From assembly GCF_014982975.1 (NCBI RefSeq), contig NZ_JADCKL010000014.1, positions 1-64,000 of the forward strand: a DNA stretch of 64,000 nucleotides, in the 5' to 3' direction. The notes beneath the pieces were generated by a model. The model was given only the letters and a program-made list of their open reading frames with translations. It searched no databases and was not told the origin of the DNA. Positions 45,737 through 54,087 of this stretch are shown one piece after another. The stretch comes from Claveliimonas monacensis. Lineage in GTDB: Bacteria; Bacillota; Clostridia; Lachnospirales; Lachnospiraceae. The position numbers and the translations under genes were made by a program. How positions within the stretch are numbered: position 1 is the stretch's first letter; every line of letters begins with the position of its first letter.

Positions 45737-47388
45737 AATGCTTCTTCTTTCCTTTCTTTCTGTGATTTTTGATGTTCTGTTGTTCTTGGATGAATTATTT
45801 CTGTTTCCATAGCCTGGCGCCTGAGGATAGCGTCCACGTTGGCAGAAACGGTTTCTAATTCTTTACAATGGTTCTTATAGTTATGAATAACTGTTTTCTG
45901 GCTGTCGATGGTTTCCTGCAGTTTCTGCTTCCTCTTTTTTAGTGATTTCAGTGAAAGCATTTTCCCGTCAGGATAGAAATCTTTCAGCCAGTCCCGGGCT
46001 TCTTCATAAGCCGTGATCTCAGATACATGCTCGTTTCTGAAATTCTTCTTGTTTCCGGATTTTAAAAATTCTGCATAGATGCTTTTGGAAGCGAAGTATT
46101 GTCCGGTGTAGTGGATCTGCGAGTTGAGCACTTTCATTTTTTCAGTGAGCTCCCGCTTTTTGTCGTAAGCCTCTGTCAGCCTTTCCTGCGCCTTCGAAGT
46201 GACTGCACTCAGATCTTTTCTGGTATTGTAGCCATGCTCCTGTATGTAGATCAGGGTGTTTGCCATTTGCTGGAGATTGGTGATCTTTACTCTCTGCGCA
46301 TATGCTTCGCTTTGCATAGCTTTTACATTTGTCTGCAGATCAACTACCAGACGAAGCTGTGTGCGATAATAGAAGATTGCAAGCGGATCTCTCCGATAAT
46401 CAGTTTCCGGAGAATGATATGCTGTTGCTTTTTTCTCTGCACGTATCCCTTTTACATTCCGGGAGAAAAGTTCTTCCAGATGATCCCGTCCATAGTCCGT
46501 ACCCAGAGCTTTTTCAGTGATACGCTGGCTGCGGTCCGGATGAAGATAGCGGTACCTGCCTCTCTGTGAGATCACCGAGATATTGTAATTCTCCAAAAGA
46601 AGGGATTGGAATTCTTCAAAATTTTTTGCTTCCCGGGAGCAATCTTTTATTGCCTTCCGCAGGAAATCTTTTTGCGTCTGGAATGTCGTTGCAGATGGCT
46701 TGAGCCCCTCAGCAGTAATCTTTTTATTGATCTTTTCCATCTTTTCCTGACCGCGTGACTTCGCACGGAACTCAGCCTCCGTTACTTTTTCGGGAGCGGG
46801 CGAGAGCAGATCGATCTGATGTAACCCTTCCCGTTCACACATAGCCATGACCTCTTTTTTGAAGTGTTCCATAAATTTGTTCGTAGATCTGTGCTTTCCT
46901 CCCGCTTTATAGTCACTTGCCTGAGTCATATAATCTTCTTTTTCCGTTTCGTTTGCTCTTACGCTGTTGATCACGATATGTGTATGTATGTTTCCGGAAT
47001 GATTTTCGCCGTCAGTATGTGTAACCACAAGAGCCTGATGTCCCGGAAACATTTTTTGAGCTACCTCTAAAGATAACTCCTGAGCCTTTTCCCCGGTAAG
47101 ACCGCAATCTGATGCATCCCTGGGATCGTAACTGATGATATAATGATGGCTTTTGATTTCGCCTGGCCGTCTGTTCTTATTGAATGTTCTATTAGTCCCG
47201 GAACAGTCAAGATCAAAAGTTTCAGGAGTACAGTTTAATCCATCTGCATAGAATTCTTCTCTGAGCATAGGCTGTCCATATTCGTTAAGGAGCAGTGTTT
47301 TTGTTTTTTCATCGTGCTGATAGAAGAGATAATTTATGGCATCTGTGTAGTTGGCATTTTTGCTTTTAATATGCTTTACGATTGCCAT
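45733..47388 (-). CDS. Relaxase / mobilization nuclease (MobA/VirD2-like)
   Basis: 551 residues. The N-terminal nuclease domain has the three-His motif HTDGENHSGNIHTHIVIN near residue 125 and an early Tyr-rich region (NYTDAINYLFYQ). The C-terminal half is a coiled, charged region. It would nick oriT and pilot the single strand during mobilization by a helper conjugation system. Its start overlaps mobC by 23 bp and its stop overlaps the next gene, in one coupled operon. Confidence 0.9.
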   Translation of the reverse strand: MAIVKHIKSKNANYTDAINYLFYQHDEKTKTLLLNEYGQPMLREEFYADGLNCTPETFDLDCSGTNRTFNKNRRPGEIKSHHYIISYDPRDASDCGLTGEKAQELSLEVAQKMFPGHQALVVTHTDGENHSGNIHTHIVINSVRANETEKEDYMTQASDYKAGGKHRSTNKFMEHFKKEVMAMCEREGLHQIDLLSPAPEKVTEAEFRAKSRGQEKMEKINKKITAEGLKPSATTFQTQKDFLRKAIKDCSREAKNFEEFQSLLLENYNISVISQRGRYRYLHPDRSQRITEKALGTDYGRDHLEELFSRNVKGIRAEKKATAYHSPETDYRRDPLAIFYYRTQLRLVVDLQTNVKAMQSEAYAQRVKITNLQQMANTLIYIQEHGYNTRKDLSAVTSKAQERLTEAYDKKRELTEKMKVLNSQIHYTGQYFASKSIYAEFLKSGNKKNFRNEHVSEITAYEEARDWLKDFYPDGKMLSLKSLKKRKQKLQETIDSQKTVIHNYKNHCKELETVSANVDAILRRQAMETEIIHPRTTEHQKSQKERKEEAL

Positions 47389-47752
47389 TCAGATCACCTG
47401 CCAATTTCAAAATTTCTTTTTTCAGAGAAAAAAGATCTGCCAGGCAGTGATGAATTTCTTCTTCCATCGCCATAGACCTTTCACCACCTGTATTAAAATA
47501 TTTTGCAATCTGATTGAGGTTAGAACCGATTTTCCCGTACTGCATCAGAAGTTCACGAATGTCGTCACTGTTGATTACAATCTGATATTTTGCTGTCATT
47601 TTTTTATTCAGAATGAGACCGCGGATATATTCAGAACGAGATAAGCGTACTCCGTCAGCATGTTGATCGAGAATTGAAAGTTCGATATCGGTAAGTTTTA
47701 CACACACAATATTTTTTCGTTTTTCGCTTTCTTTTTTTTCTCTGGGTGCCAT
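47366..47752 (-). CDS. mobC: MobC-like relaxosome accessory protein
   Basis: 128 residues, ATG behind AAGGAGG. A ribbon-helix-helix start (NIVCVKLTDIELSILDQHAD, RLSRSEYIRGLIL) and the MobC-type YGKIGSNLNQIAKYFN segment. It binds oriT DNA and helps the relaxase nick. First gene of the minus-strand mobilization operon, facing the oriT candidate. Confidence 0.9.
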   Translation of the reverse strand: MAPREKKESEKRKNIVCVKLTDIELSILDQHADGVRLSRSEYIRGLILNKKMTAKYQIVINSDDIRELLMQYGKIGSNLNQIAKYFNTGGERSMAMEEEIHHCLADLFSLKKEILKLAGDLNGNRKAY

Positions 47753-47891
47753 TCTTCCTCCTTCCTTCTAAAGTCACAGGCTTCCGCAAAACTGAACCTC
47801 CACTACATCTGGCTGTCCCTTCCAGATATAGTGATGCGTACAACTTATGTTGGAAGCCAATTTGAATTTCATAGCAACTATCAATGAGAAG

Positions 47892-47990
47892 TCACAGGAG
47901 TTGCTGTGAAATTTCCGAGGGTATGGGGGTGCTGGATGTCCGGTGGACATCCGCTTAGCACGGACCGGAGCGGAGCGTAGACCGGAATCC
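47892..47990. other. Candidate origin of transfer (oriT)
   Basis: Upstream of mobC. Inverted repeats TCACAG-n6-CTGTGA (47892-47909) and GGATGTCC-GGT-GGACATCC (47934-47952), then a GC-rich stretch with repeated GGACCGG/GACCGG. Location and structure suit a relaxase target; the nick site is not identified. The whole gap 47753-48316 has no gene. Confidence 0.5.
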
Positions 47991-48067
47991 CCATCAAGAT
48001 CGCTACTAAGAGCAATACAGAGAAGTCAAGAATGACGATACTGTATTACTTAGTGGATCTTGCTCTT

Positions 48068-48089
48068 GTTATCCCGAATTCGGGATAAC
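48068..48089. repeat. 22-bp perfect palindrome
   Basis: Arms GTTATCCCGAA / TTCGGGATAAC with no loop, between the oriT candidate and the excisionase gene. It may be an operator for one of the divergent operons. Confidence 0.6.
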
Positions 48090-48316
48090 GCTATAAAAAT
48101 CTAAAAACCCTCTCACTTAAACAAATGGAAAAACAGGAATATACAATCGTCCTTCAAAAATTCTTTAAAAAAATGTAAAAGAAATGGTGAAGGCAATCTC
48201 TGTCAAAAGAAAATAAAAAAAGTAAAATCGGGAGTTGTAAAGCCCCCTTTGAGCATTTGTTTAATATGAAGAGATTTTTTTCATTCAAAATAATTTACAG
48301 AAAGAGGTTGTGCGTT

Positions 48317-48499
48317 ATGGCAGAGAAAAGATGTTACACGGTGCGCGAATTACAGGAAATACTGGGGATCAGCCGTCCGACAGTTTATAACCTTTTGAAA
48401 AAAAATGAGTTTCGCTGGATCCGGCTGGATGGCGGAAAGTACCGTATCTCCAAAAAAAGTTTTGACGACTGGCTTGATAATCAGCCGCCGGAACAGTAA
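48317..48499 (+). CDS. Excisionase-like HTH protein
   Basis: 60 residues from ATG 48317; the open frame upstream to 48257 lacks a good site. One MerR/Xis-type HTH_17 domain: YTVRELQEILGISRPTVYNLL, then RWIRLDGGKYRISKKSFDDWL. It sits 72 bp before the integrase and most likely acts as the recombination directionality factor. The same fold appears twice more at the N-terminus of the integrase. Confidence 0.82.
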   Translation: MAEKRCYTVRELQEILGISRPTVYNLLKKNEFRWIRLDGGKYRISKKSFDDWLDNQPPEQ

Positions 48500-48571
48500 A
48501 AATAATCCGTCGATATAGTAACGGTTTATGAAAATATCCGTTATCCTTTCTGTAAGAAGGGAGAGATTCTG

Positions 48572-50413
48572 ATGAATAGAAAAACAGACATGACAGAAGA
48601 AGAATATCAGGAACTGGTCAGAAATATTGAAGAACACAGCCAGTACCAAATGAAACCTTCTTTGCCAAAGAAATGGATGACTGTTACCGAAATGGGAGAT
48701 CTGTTGGGATTAAAGAAAACGGATCGTTACTGGCTTGTCCATAAAAATGTATTTGAATCAAAGAAGATTGCCGGAAAGATGCGGGTTAATATCGGCAGCT
48801 TTGAAAAATGGTACGCCAATCAGGTGAAGTACAGGAAAATTACCGGAGAGGAGCCGGGGCAGGAATTAAATGAATGGTCTTTTTCTGCCCGTGATATTGC
48901 TCATCTGTTGGGAATTACTGAAGCTGTGGCATATGACCTGATCAAGCGTGAGAAAATCGATACGGTTAAGGTCGATTATTGGAACAGGATACCTAAGGAA
49001 GTTTTCTGGAACTGGTACAATAATCAGTCGAGATATCAGACCGTTGAAGACCGAAAAGCGAAGAAAGACTTGTATAATGATGCGGGAAAAAGAATACAAA
49101 AATGGGAAACCTATGACACAAAAGCAGAAGCCCGCAAACGGAAAAAGGAAATTGAATATAAGCAGGAGCTGGGAACTTTTGTGGCCCCTAAATGTACTTA
49201 TCTGTCTGAACTTCTTGATGAATATGTAATAATATACGGAACAAAGGCATGGGTAATGTCTACATATCAGGGGAAAGTCGGCCTGATAAAAAACTATATC
49301 AAGCCGATGATCGGTAAAGCGAAGCTTTCCGACCTGAATACGCATTTCATTGAGAAATATTATCAGACTCTTTTGAATACACCTGCTGTAGTCAATCCGA
49401 TGACCGGGAAGGCAAAGAATGAATTCGTAGGGACGGGTACTATCAGGGAAATCCATAAATTGCTGAGAAATTGTTTTGAGCAGGCGATCAAATGGGAGCT
49501 GATGGAAAAAAATCCATGTCAGCGGGCGACTGTTCCAAAACATACGCCGATGAAACGAGAGATCTGGGGAGCGGATACCATGATGCATGCAATGGATGTA
49601 TGTAAGGATGAGAAAGTTGTGATCGCATGCAATCTCATTTTTGCCTGTACATTGCGCCCCGGTGAGGTTACAGGGCTCACATGGGACTGCATGGACATAT
49701 CGCCTGAAGCGATTGAAGAAGACAGAGCTTATATCATTATAAATAAAGAATTGCAGAGAGTGACAAAGGAGGCTCTAAAAGCATTGGATGGAAAAGATGT
49801 TCTTCTGGTGTTTCCGGAAACAAAGAAATCAAATAAAACGGTACGTATACTGAAAAAGCCCAAGACAGAGGATAGCGAAAGGAAAATCTTCCTCCCGAAG
49901 ACAGTCGCTCTTATGCTCGTGGAATGGAAGAAAAAGCAGGAGCAGGAAAAGGAAGTACTGGGAGAAGAATACATGGACTTTAATCTTGTCCTCGCAACGG
50001 CTTACGGACTTCCGGTCGGAGAGGCGGTCATATTGAAGGGCTTGAAAAAACTGATCGCGGATAATAATCTTCCATCTGTTGTCACACACAGCCTCCGGCA
50101 TACCAGCGTTACTTATAAGCTGAAGCTGAACGGCGGCGATATCAAAGCTACCCAGGGAGATTCCGGGCATTCTCAGGCGAATATGATACTGAATGTTTAT
50201 TCTCATATCCTGGATGATGACAGAAGAAAAAATGCAGAACTGTTTGAAAAAGCATTCTATGAAAAGAAAGAACTCAATCCGGATATCCATCGGCAAATGC
50301 CGGAGAATATGTTACAGGTACCTGAAGGAGTGAATGCGGAACTGCTGGAGAAAGTACTGGCTAATCCGGAGATGGCGGCGCTGCTGGCGTCTATGGCGAA
50401 AACGTTGGAATAA
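48572..50413 (+). CDS. int: Tyrosine integrase with two N-terminal excisionase-like modules
   Basis: 613 residues, about 200 longer than usual. Residues about 35-88 and 98-152 are two HTH_17 modules (MTVTEMGDLLGLKK..., FSARDIAHLLGIT...), each ending in a W-Y-N-Q motif like the stand-alone excisionase. A SAM-like core-binding domain follows, then the catalytic domain: Arg in TLRPGEVTGLTWD, HSLRHTS, DSGHS, and nucleophile Tyr in LNVYSHI. It would recombine attP with the tRNA-Arg anticodon-loop core. Confidence 0.92.
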   Translation: MNRKTDMTEEEYQELVRNIEEHSQYQMKPSLPKKWMTVTEMGDLLGLKKTDRYWLVHKNVFESKKIAGKMRVNIGSFEKWYANQVKYRKITGEEPGQELNEWSFSARDIAHLLGITEAVAYDLIKREKIDTVKVDYWNRIPKEVFWNWYNNQSRYQTVEDRKAKKDLYNDAGKRIQKWETYDTKAEARKRKKEIEYKQELGTFVAPKCTYLSELLDEYVIIYGTKAWVMSTYQGKVGLIKNYIKPMIGKAKLSDLNTHFIEKYYQTLLNTPAVVNPMTGKAKNEFVGTGTIREIHKLLRNCFEQAIKWELMEKNPCQRATVPKHTPMKREIWGADTMMHAMDVCKDEKVVIACNLIFACTLRPGEVTGLTWDCMDISPEAIEEDRAYIIINKELQRVTKEALKALDGKDVLLVFPETKKSNKTVRILKKPKTEDSERKIFLPKTVALMLVEWKKKQEQEKEVLGEEYMDFNLVLATAYGLPVGEAVILKGLKKLIADNNLPSVVTHSLRHTSVTYKLKLNGGDIKATQGDSGHSQANMILNVYSHILDDDRRKNAELFEKAFYEKKELNPDIHRQMPENMLQVPEGVNAELLEKVLANPEMAALLASMAKTLE

Positions 50414-50502
50414 GCAAGAAAGAGATAGACCTATTTTGAGTGCAGAAGTATAATGAAAATTAGAAAAGACAGATTTGGCAGATGCAAAAGGAGTTGTTTT
50501 TC

Positions 50503-51600
50503 ATGGAGAATAAAATGATAAAAGTCGGACAAAGTAATATTATGGACAATTATGTTGAAACCGGGGATATATTAAGTGATATGTGCGGCATTATAGATGC
50601 TGCACAAAGAACTGCATATCAGGCTGTTAACACTGCGCTTGTACAGAGAAACTGGCTTCTTGGCCATCGTATTGCCAGTGAAGAAATGCATGGTGAAGAC
50701 AGGGCTGAATATGGAGCCAAGATCATAAAGAAGCTGGCGAAGGAGCTGTCGGCAGAGTATGGGAAGGGCTTTACAAAATCTAATCTGTACAGTTTTTATA
50801 CCTTTTATAGAACATATCCTGAGATTTTCCAGACAGCGTCTGGAAAATCTGAAAAACTGTTGTCGTGGTCACATTATGTTGCCTTGATACAGGTAAAAGA
50901 CGAAAAGGCCCGCGTCTGGTATGAGAAGGAAGCTGTCAGGCAGGCGTGGAGTGTCAGAACCTTGCAGCGTAATATTTCATCCCAGTATTATTATCGTATG
51001 CTCAAGACGCAGCATGAGGAACTTGTGGAAAAGGAAATGCAGGACCTGACAGCAGAATATCAGAATGATAAGCTGGAGTTTATTAAAAATCCGGTGGTGG
51101 CAGAATTTTTGGGGCTTGCTTCCAACACAGATTTTACAGAAAGCGACCTTGAAAAAAGTATCTTGACAAATCTGCAGAAATTCTTAATGGAACTCGGCAA
51201 AGGTTATGCCTTTGTCGCAAGGCAGCAGCATATCCACACCGAAAAACAGGAATATTTTATTGATCTCGTATTTTATAATTACATCTTGAAATGTTTTGTG
51301 CTGATCGATCTGAAAACAAAGAAGATCACCCATCAGGACGTGGGACAGATGGATATGTATATCCGCATGTATGATGAACTAAAGCGCAGCGAGGGAGATA
51401 ATCCGACTATAGGTATTGTCCTCTGTTCTGATACGGATGAGGATATTGCAAGATACTCCATACTTCATGGAAATGAACAGCTTTTTGCATCCAAGTATAA
51501 GCTGTATCTTCCCACAGAAGAAGAATTGCGGGCAGAAATAGAAACACAAAAGGCGATGTTCTATCTGCAGCAGCAGGAAAAAGAAAACGGAGGGGATTAA
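50503..51600 (+). CDS. YhcG-type PDDEXK nuclease domain protein (DUF1016)
   Basis: 365 residues from ATG 50503, with AAAAGGAG a little far upstream; 50482 is the alternative. N-terminal DUF1016 region (LVQRNWLLGHRIASEE, EYGKGFTKSNLYSFYTFYRTYP) and a C-terminal PDDEXK-like nuclease with DLVFYNYILKCFVLIDLKTKK (D...xLK) and DVGQMDMYI. Often found in mobile and defence-related loci. It lies between the integrase and a copy of the integrase's 3' end, so it looks like an insertion. Confidence 0.82.
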   Translation: MENKMIKVGQSNIMDNYVETGDILSDMCGIIDAAQRTAYQAVNTALVQRNWLLGHRIASEEMHGEDRAEYGAKIIKKLAKELSAEYGKGFTKSNLYSFYTFYRTYPEIFQTASGKSEKLLSWSHYVALIQVKDEKARVWYEKEAVRQAWSVRTLQRNISSQYYYRMLKTQHEELVEKEMQDLTAEYQNDKLEFIKNPVVAEFLGLASNTDFTESDLEKSILTNLQKFLMELGKGYAFVARQQHIHTEKQEYFIDLVFYNYILKCFVLIDLKTKKITHQDVGQMDMYIRMYDELKRSEGDNPTIGIVLCSDTDEDIARYSILHGNEQLFASKYKLYLPTEEELRAEIETQKAMFYLQQQEKENGGD

Positions 51601-51618
51601 GGAAGCTGTAGTCGGAAT

Positions 51619-51803
51619 TTATTGATTTTGACGGAGATTTCCGGGTAAATACGTACCGTCAGATTTCAAAAAATGTTGACGATACCAATGCGACTACCCA
51701 AACTACCCAAACTTCCGTACAAGCCAAAGATTACTGTTTTACAAATGAAGACAAAATGGTTCTGACGCTGCTGGCGTCTATGGCGAAAACGATGAAATAA
51801 GCA
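51619..51803 (+). pseudogene. Remnant ending in a copy of the integrase C-terminus
   Basis: A frame without a start encodes SEFIDFDGDFRVNTYRQIS and ends LTLLASMAKTMK. The last 45 bp (51776 onward) nearly repeat the integrase 3' end at 50379 onward. It is probably the tail of a related integrase or of an earlier gene version. The rest of 51601-51903 shows no gene. Confidence 0.5.
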
Positions 51804-51903
51804 GGAAAGACAGTATTGTCATTACAGGAAAATGGCATACAATACTTTGCATTTATGCTTAAAGACAATAAAATATAAGAAAAACTGTAAAGAAGAGATA
51901 TGT

Positions 51904-52497
51904 ATGACTAAAAGAATGATTTTAGAACAATTAGTTAAAAAAAACCATGGGTATCTCCTTACTTCTCTGGCAGAAAAAAACCGGATTTCCAGGACATATG
52001 TAATGGAATAAGTGAAGGAGCATGCTATGGAGAAAGTTGCCCGGGGTATTTATATCACTGATGATGTTTGGCCGGATGAATTATTTATCCTTCAGACCAA
52101 AAATCCTACTGTTATTTTTTCCGGTGAAACTGCCCTTTATCTGCATGGATTGATTGACAGAGAATATACAGAAGTCTGTATTACAGTACCGAATGGATAT
52201 AACGCTACTCGTTTGAAAAGTGCTAATGTCAGGGTGAAATATGTGACAAAAGAAATTCACGGTATGGGAGTCTGCAGCGTGCCTTCCATCAGTGGAAATA
52301 CCGTAAGAGCTTACGATCAAGAAAGATGTATCTGTGAATTGATCAAAGACAGAAAAAAATATGAAGTACAGAATTTTCAGACAGCAGTAAAAGAGTATAT
52401 GGCAGGGAAAGGGAAAAATTTATCCAGATTGGTGGAATATGCAGAAAAACTGAAAATCAGGGACGAAGTAATGAAATATGTGGAGGTACTGGTATGA
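51904..52497 (+). pseudogene. AbiEi-like antitoxin broken by an in-frame stop
   Basis: From ATG 51904 the N-terminal winged HTH (MTKRMILEQLVKKNHGYLL) runs 35 codons to TAA at 52009-52011, then the same frame continues for 161 residues typical of AbiEi antitoxins (VARGIYITDDVWPDELFILQ, then FSGETALYLHGL). The original codon was probably Tyr (YVMEYVKEH). Restart at GTG 52012 or ATG 52027 could still make the C-terminal part, which would lack the DNA-binding domain. Confidence 0.75.
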
Positions 52498-52580
52498 TTC
52501 ATACATCAAAACAGTTGAAAGATAAAGTCCGTAACCTTTCAAATCTGGAAAAGTTATACAAAATATACACGAGCTCGTAG
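52494..52580 (+). pseudogene. AbiEii-like toxin, N-terminal stub
   Basis: Overlaps the antitoxin stop (ATGA). 28 codons, MIHTSKQLKDKVRNLSNLEK, match the start of AbiEii nucleotidyltransferase toxins, then TAG. The catalytic region is absent. Downstream (52563-52703) is a short open stretch (KIVDKPAITRYSIDSKSG) of unknown origin. The rest of 52581-53000 has only the right-end repeats, the tRNA half and a terminator. Confidence 0.65.
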
Positions 52581-52722
52581 TCGAAAAATCGTAGACAAAC
52601 CGGCCATTACACGGTATAGTATAGATAGTAAATCTGGTCAATTGAATATTGTTATCATTCCTGCAGGGACAGGTATGGTAGCCGATCCTATGTGCAGATG
52701 CTGACAGTAATACAAACACCTT

Positions 52723-52752
52723 TTATTAGCTGCAGCCAATATCCGGCTAATA
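52723..52752. repeat. Integrase arm-type repeats, right end
   Basis: TTATTAGCTG (52723-52732, reverse of CAGCTAATAA) and CGGCTAATA (52744-52752), matching the left-end set. Confidence 0.6.
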
Positions 52753-52882
52753 TTCACAGGTTATTTGGGTTTTACAGAGGCTGACAGCAATTGACCGGAA
52801 ACGATTTGAACAATTGGAGAATAGTGATAAATTCTTATCTTGCGGGTCCTGGACTTGTCAGTGATTGACAGTGGGGCGCAGA

Positions 52883-52924
52883 CCTCCTAAGGATCAAGTG
52901 CAGGTTCGATTCCTGCAGGGAACG
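52883..52924 (+). pseudogene. tRNA-Arg(CCT), 3' half (attR)
   Basis: CCTCCTAAG core, anticodon-stem 3' strand GGATC, variable AAGT, T arm GCAGG-TTCGATT-CCTGC, acceptor AGGGAAC and discriminator G. Each stem strand complements the 5' half at 34472-34510. No 5' half precedes it here. Confidence 0.9.
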
Positions 52925-52930
52925 GTATGA

Positions 52931-52969
52931 AGACAGCGTCTTTGCATTTGCAAGGGCGCTGTCTTTTTG
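52931..52969 (+). terminator. Terminator of the split tRNA-Arg
   Basis: Stem AGACAGCG/CGCTGTCT with an 18-nt loop, then TTTT. It is the original terminator of the interrupted tRNA gene. Confidence 0.75.
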
Positions 52970-53000
52970 TAACGGCGACGAGCCAAAGTCCGGGCTTGCC

Positions 53001-53840
53001 CTAGCCCAGTCTTTTTTCCAGTTCCCGGCACAGCCAGGGGATCTGGGACTCGAACTCTGCACCGTACCATCTGGCTTCACTGGAGCGGGAAGTGACCTCA
53101 ATACACTCCACCACATAATCAGCTGCCAGTGAGAGGGCATCTCCCAGGGAGAGACCCCGCATCAGTCCTCCAAAGGCAGTGGAGGAGTAGAGATCTCCGG
53201 TTCCGTGGTAGCTCTGGGGACATTTTTTTGTAAAGTATGAGAAAGAGTTTCCGTCCTGGTCTAAGCTGGCGATGCCCAGTTTGTTTGGCTTATAGCTGAC
53301 GCCTGTGAGGACGGCTGTCCGGCATCCCAGTTTGAGAAGACGCTGCAGGAGCTCTGTGATGTAAGAAGGGTCATATTCTGTCTTATATGGCATTCCGGTA
53401 AGGAGGCAGCCCTCTGTGATATTGGGCAGGATCACGTCTGCTTTGGCACAGACCTCTGCCATGGCTGACGGGAAATCCTGGTCAAAGGCCGGATATAATT
53501 TTCCATTGTCCGCCATGGCCGGATCGACCAGGATCAGATTGTCCCGGGTGCGGAAATGGTCAAAGAAATCTGTGATCTGTCCGCACTGCTGGCTGGAAGC
53601 CAGATAGCCGGTGTAGATCCCGTCAAAGGAGATGCCTTCCTTTTTCCATGCCTCAGAGATGGGCTGGATCTGATCAGACAGATCTACGCAGGTAAAATTT
53701 TGAAACATAGTGTGGGTGGAGAGAACAGCTGTTGGAAGAATGCCGCATTCCACGCCCATAGCAGAGATGACTGGGAGAGCTACTGTGGTAGAGCAGCGCC
53801 CCACGCAGGAAATATCCTGAAGAGTAACAATTCGTTTCAT
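53001..53840 (-). CDS. pdxY: Pyridoxamine/pyridoxal kinase (PdxY-like)
   Basis: 279 residues from ATG 53840, 12 bp after AGGAGG; the frame open upstream to 53963 is not supported. Ribokinase-like fold: QDISCVGRCSTTVALPV at the N-terminus, LVDPAMADNGKLY, and the anion-hole motif SYHGTGDLYSSTAF with the catalytic Asp. It phosphorylates B6 vitamers for salvage to pyridoxal phosphate. Single gene, convergent with the host tRNA-Arg, so it marks the return to chromosomal sequence. Confidence 0.88.
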   Translation of the reverse strand: MKRIVTLQDISCVGRCSTTVALPVISAMGVECGILPTAVLSTHTMFQNFTCVDLSDQIQPISEAWKKEGISFDGIYTGYLASSQQCGQITDFFDHFRTRDNLILVDPAMADNGKLYPAFDQDFPSAMAEVCAKADVILPNITEGCLLTGMPYKTEYDPSYITELLQRLLKLGCRTAVLTGVSYKPNKLGIASLDQDGNSFSYFTKKCPQSYHGTGDLYSSTAFGGLMRGLSLGDALSLAADYVVECIEVTSRSSEARWYGAEFESQIPWLCRELEKRLG

Positions 53841-53997
53841 AGTGTCGTACCGCCTCCTGATCTTATGATTGTACTGGAAATATAACAGAAAGTGAACTGG
53901 TTGAAAACAGCCAAAACAGTGAAAAATGACCAGACCAGTTTGAAAAAGACCGTGCAGCTTCATCCCAGGTGCGGGCGGGCAATACCTGATTTACAGA

Positions 53998-54026
53998 TTG
54001 CCGTCCGGCGCCAAACATGGTATATT
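53998..54026 (+). promoter_or_regulatory. Promoter of the phosphoglucomutase gene
   Basis: -35 TTGCCG (53998-54003), 17-bp spacer, -10 TATATT (54021-54026), 62 bp before the ATG. Confidence 0.55.
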
Positions 54027-54087
54027 ATTAGTAAGTGTTGTATTTTTACACAAAAAAATAAAAAAGCAAGTAGTAGGAGTGGTAAAC

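Larger units (their letters stand above)
34502..52891. mobile_element. 18.4-kb integrative mobilizable element in tRNA-Arg(CCT)
   Basis: Bounded by the 9-bp direct repeat CCTCCTAAG (34502-34510 and 52883-52891), which covers the anticodon of the split host tRNA. Inside are a tyrosine integrase, excisionase, relaxase, MobC and arm-type repeats at both ends, but no type IV secretion genes, so it should be mobilizable rather than self-transmissible. GC content rises clearly in the 36-43-kb cargo compared with the 45-52-kb backbone, suggesting a composite. Several interior genes are truncated. Confidence 0.88.

Noticed and set aside
46099-46569. 156-residue frame antisense to the relaxase
   Set aside because: Complement of a clear relaxase gene with no supporting signals.
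34502-52891. Self-transmissible conjugative element
   Set aside because: No VirB4, VirD4 or other secretion genes are present; only mobilization functions are seen.
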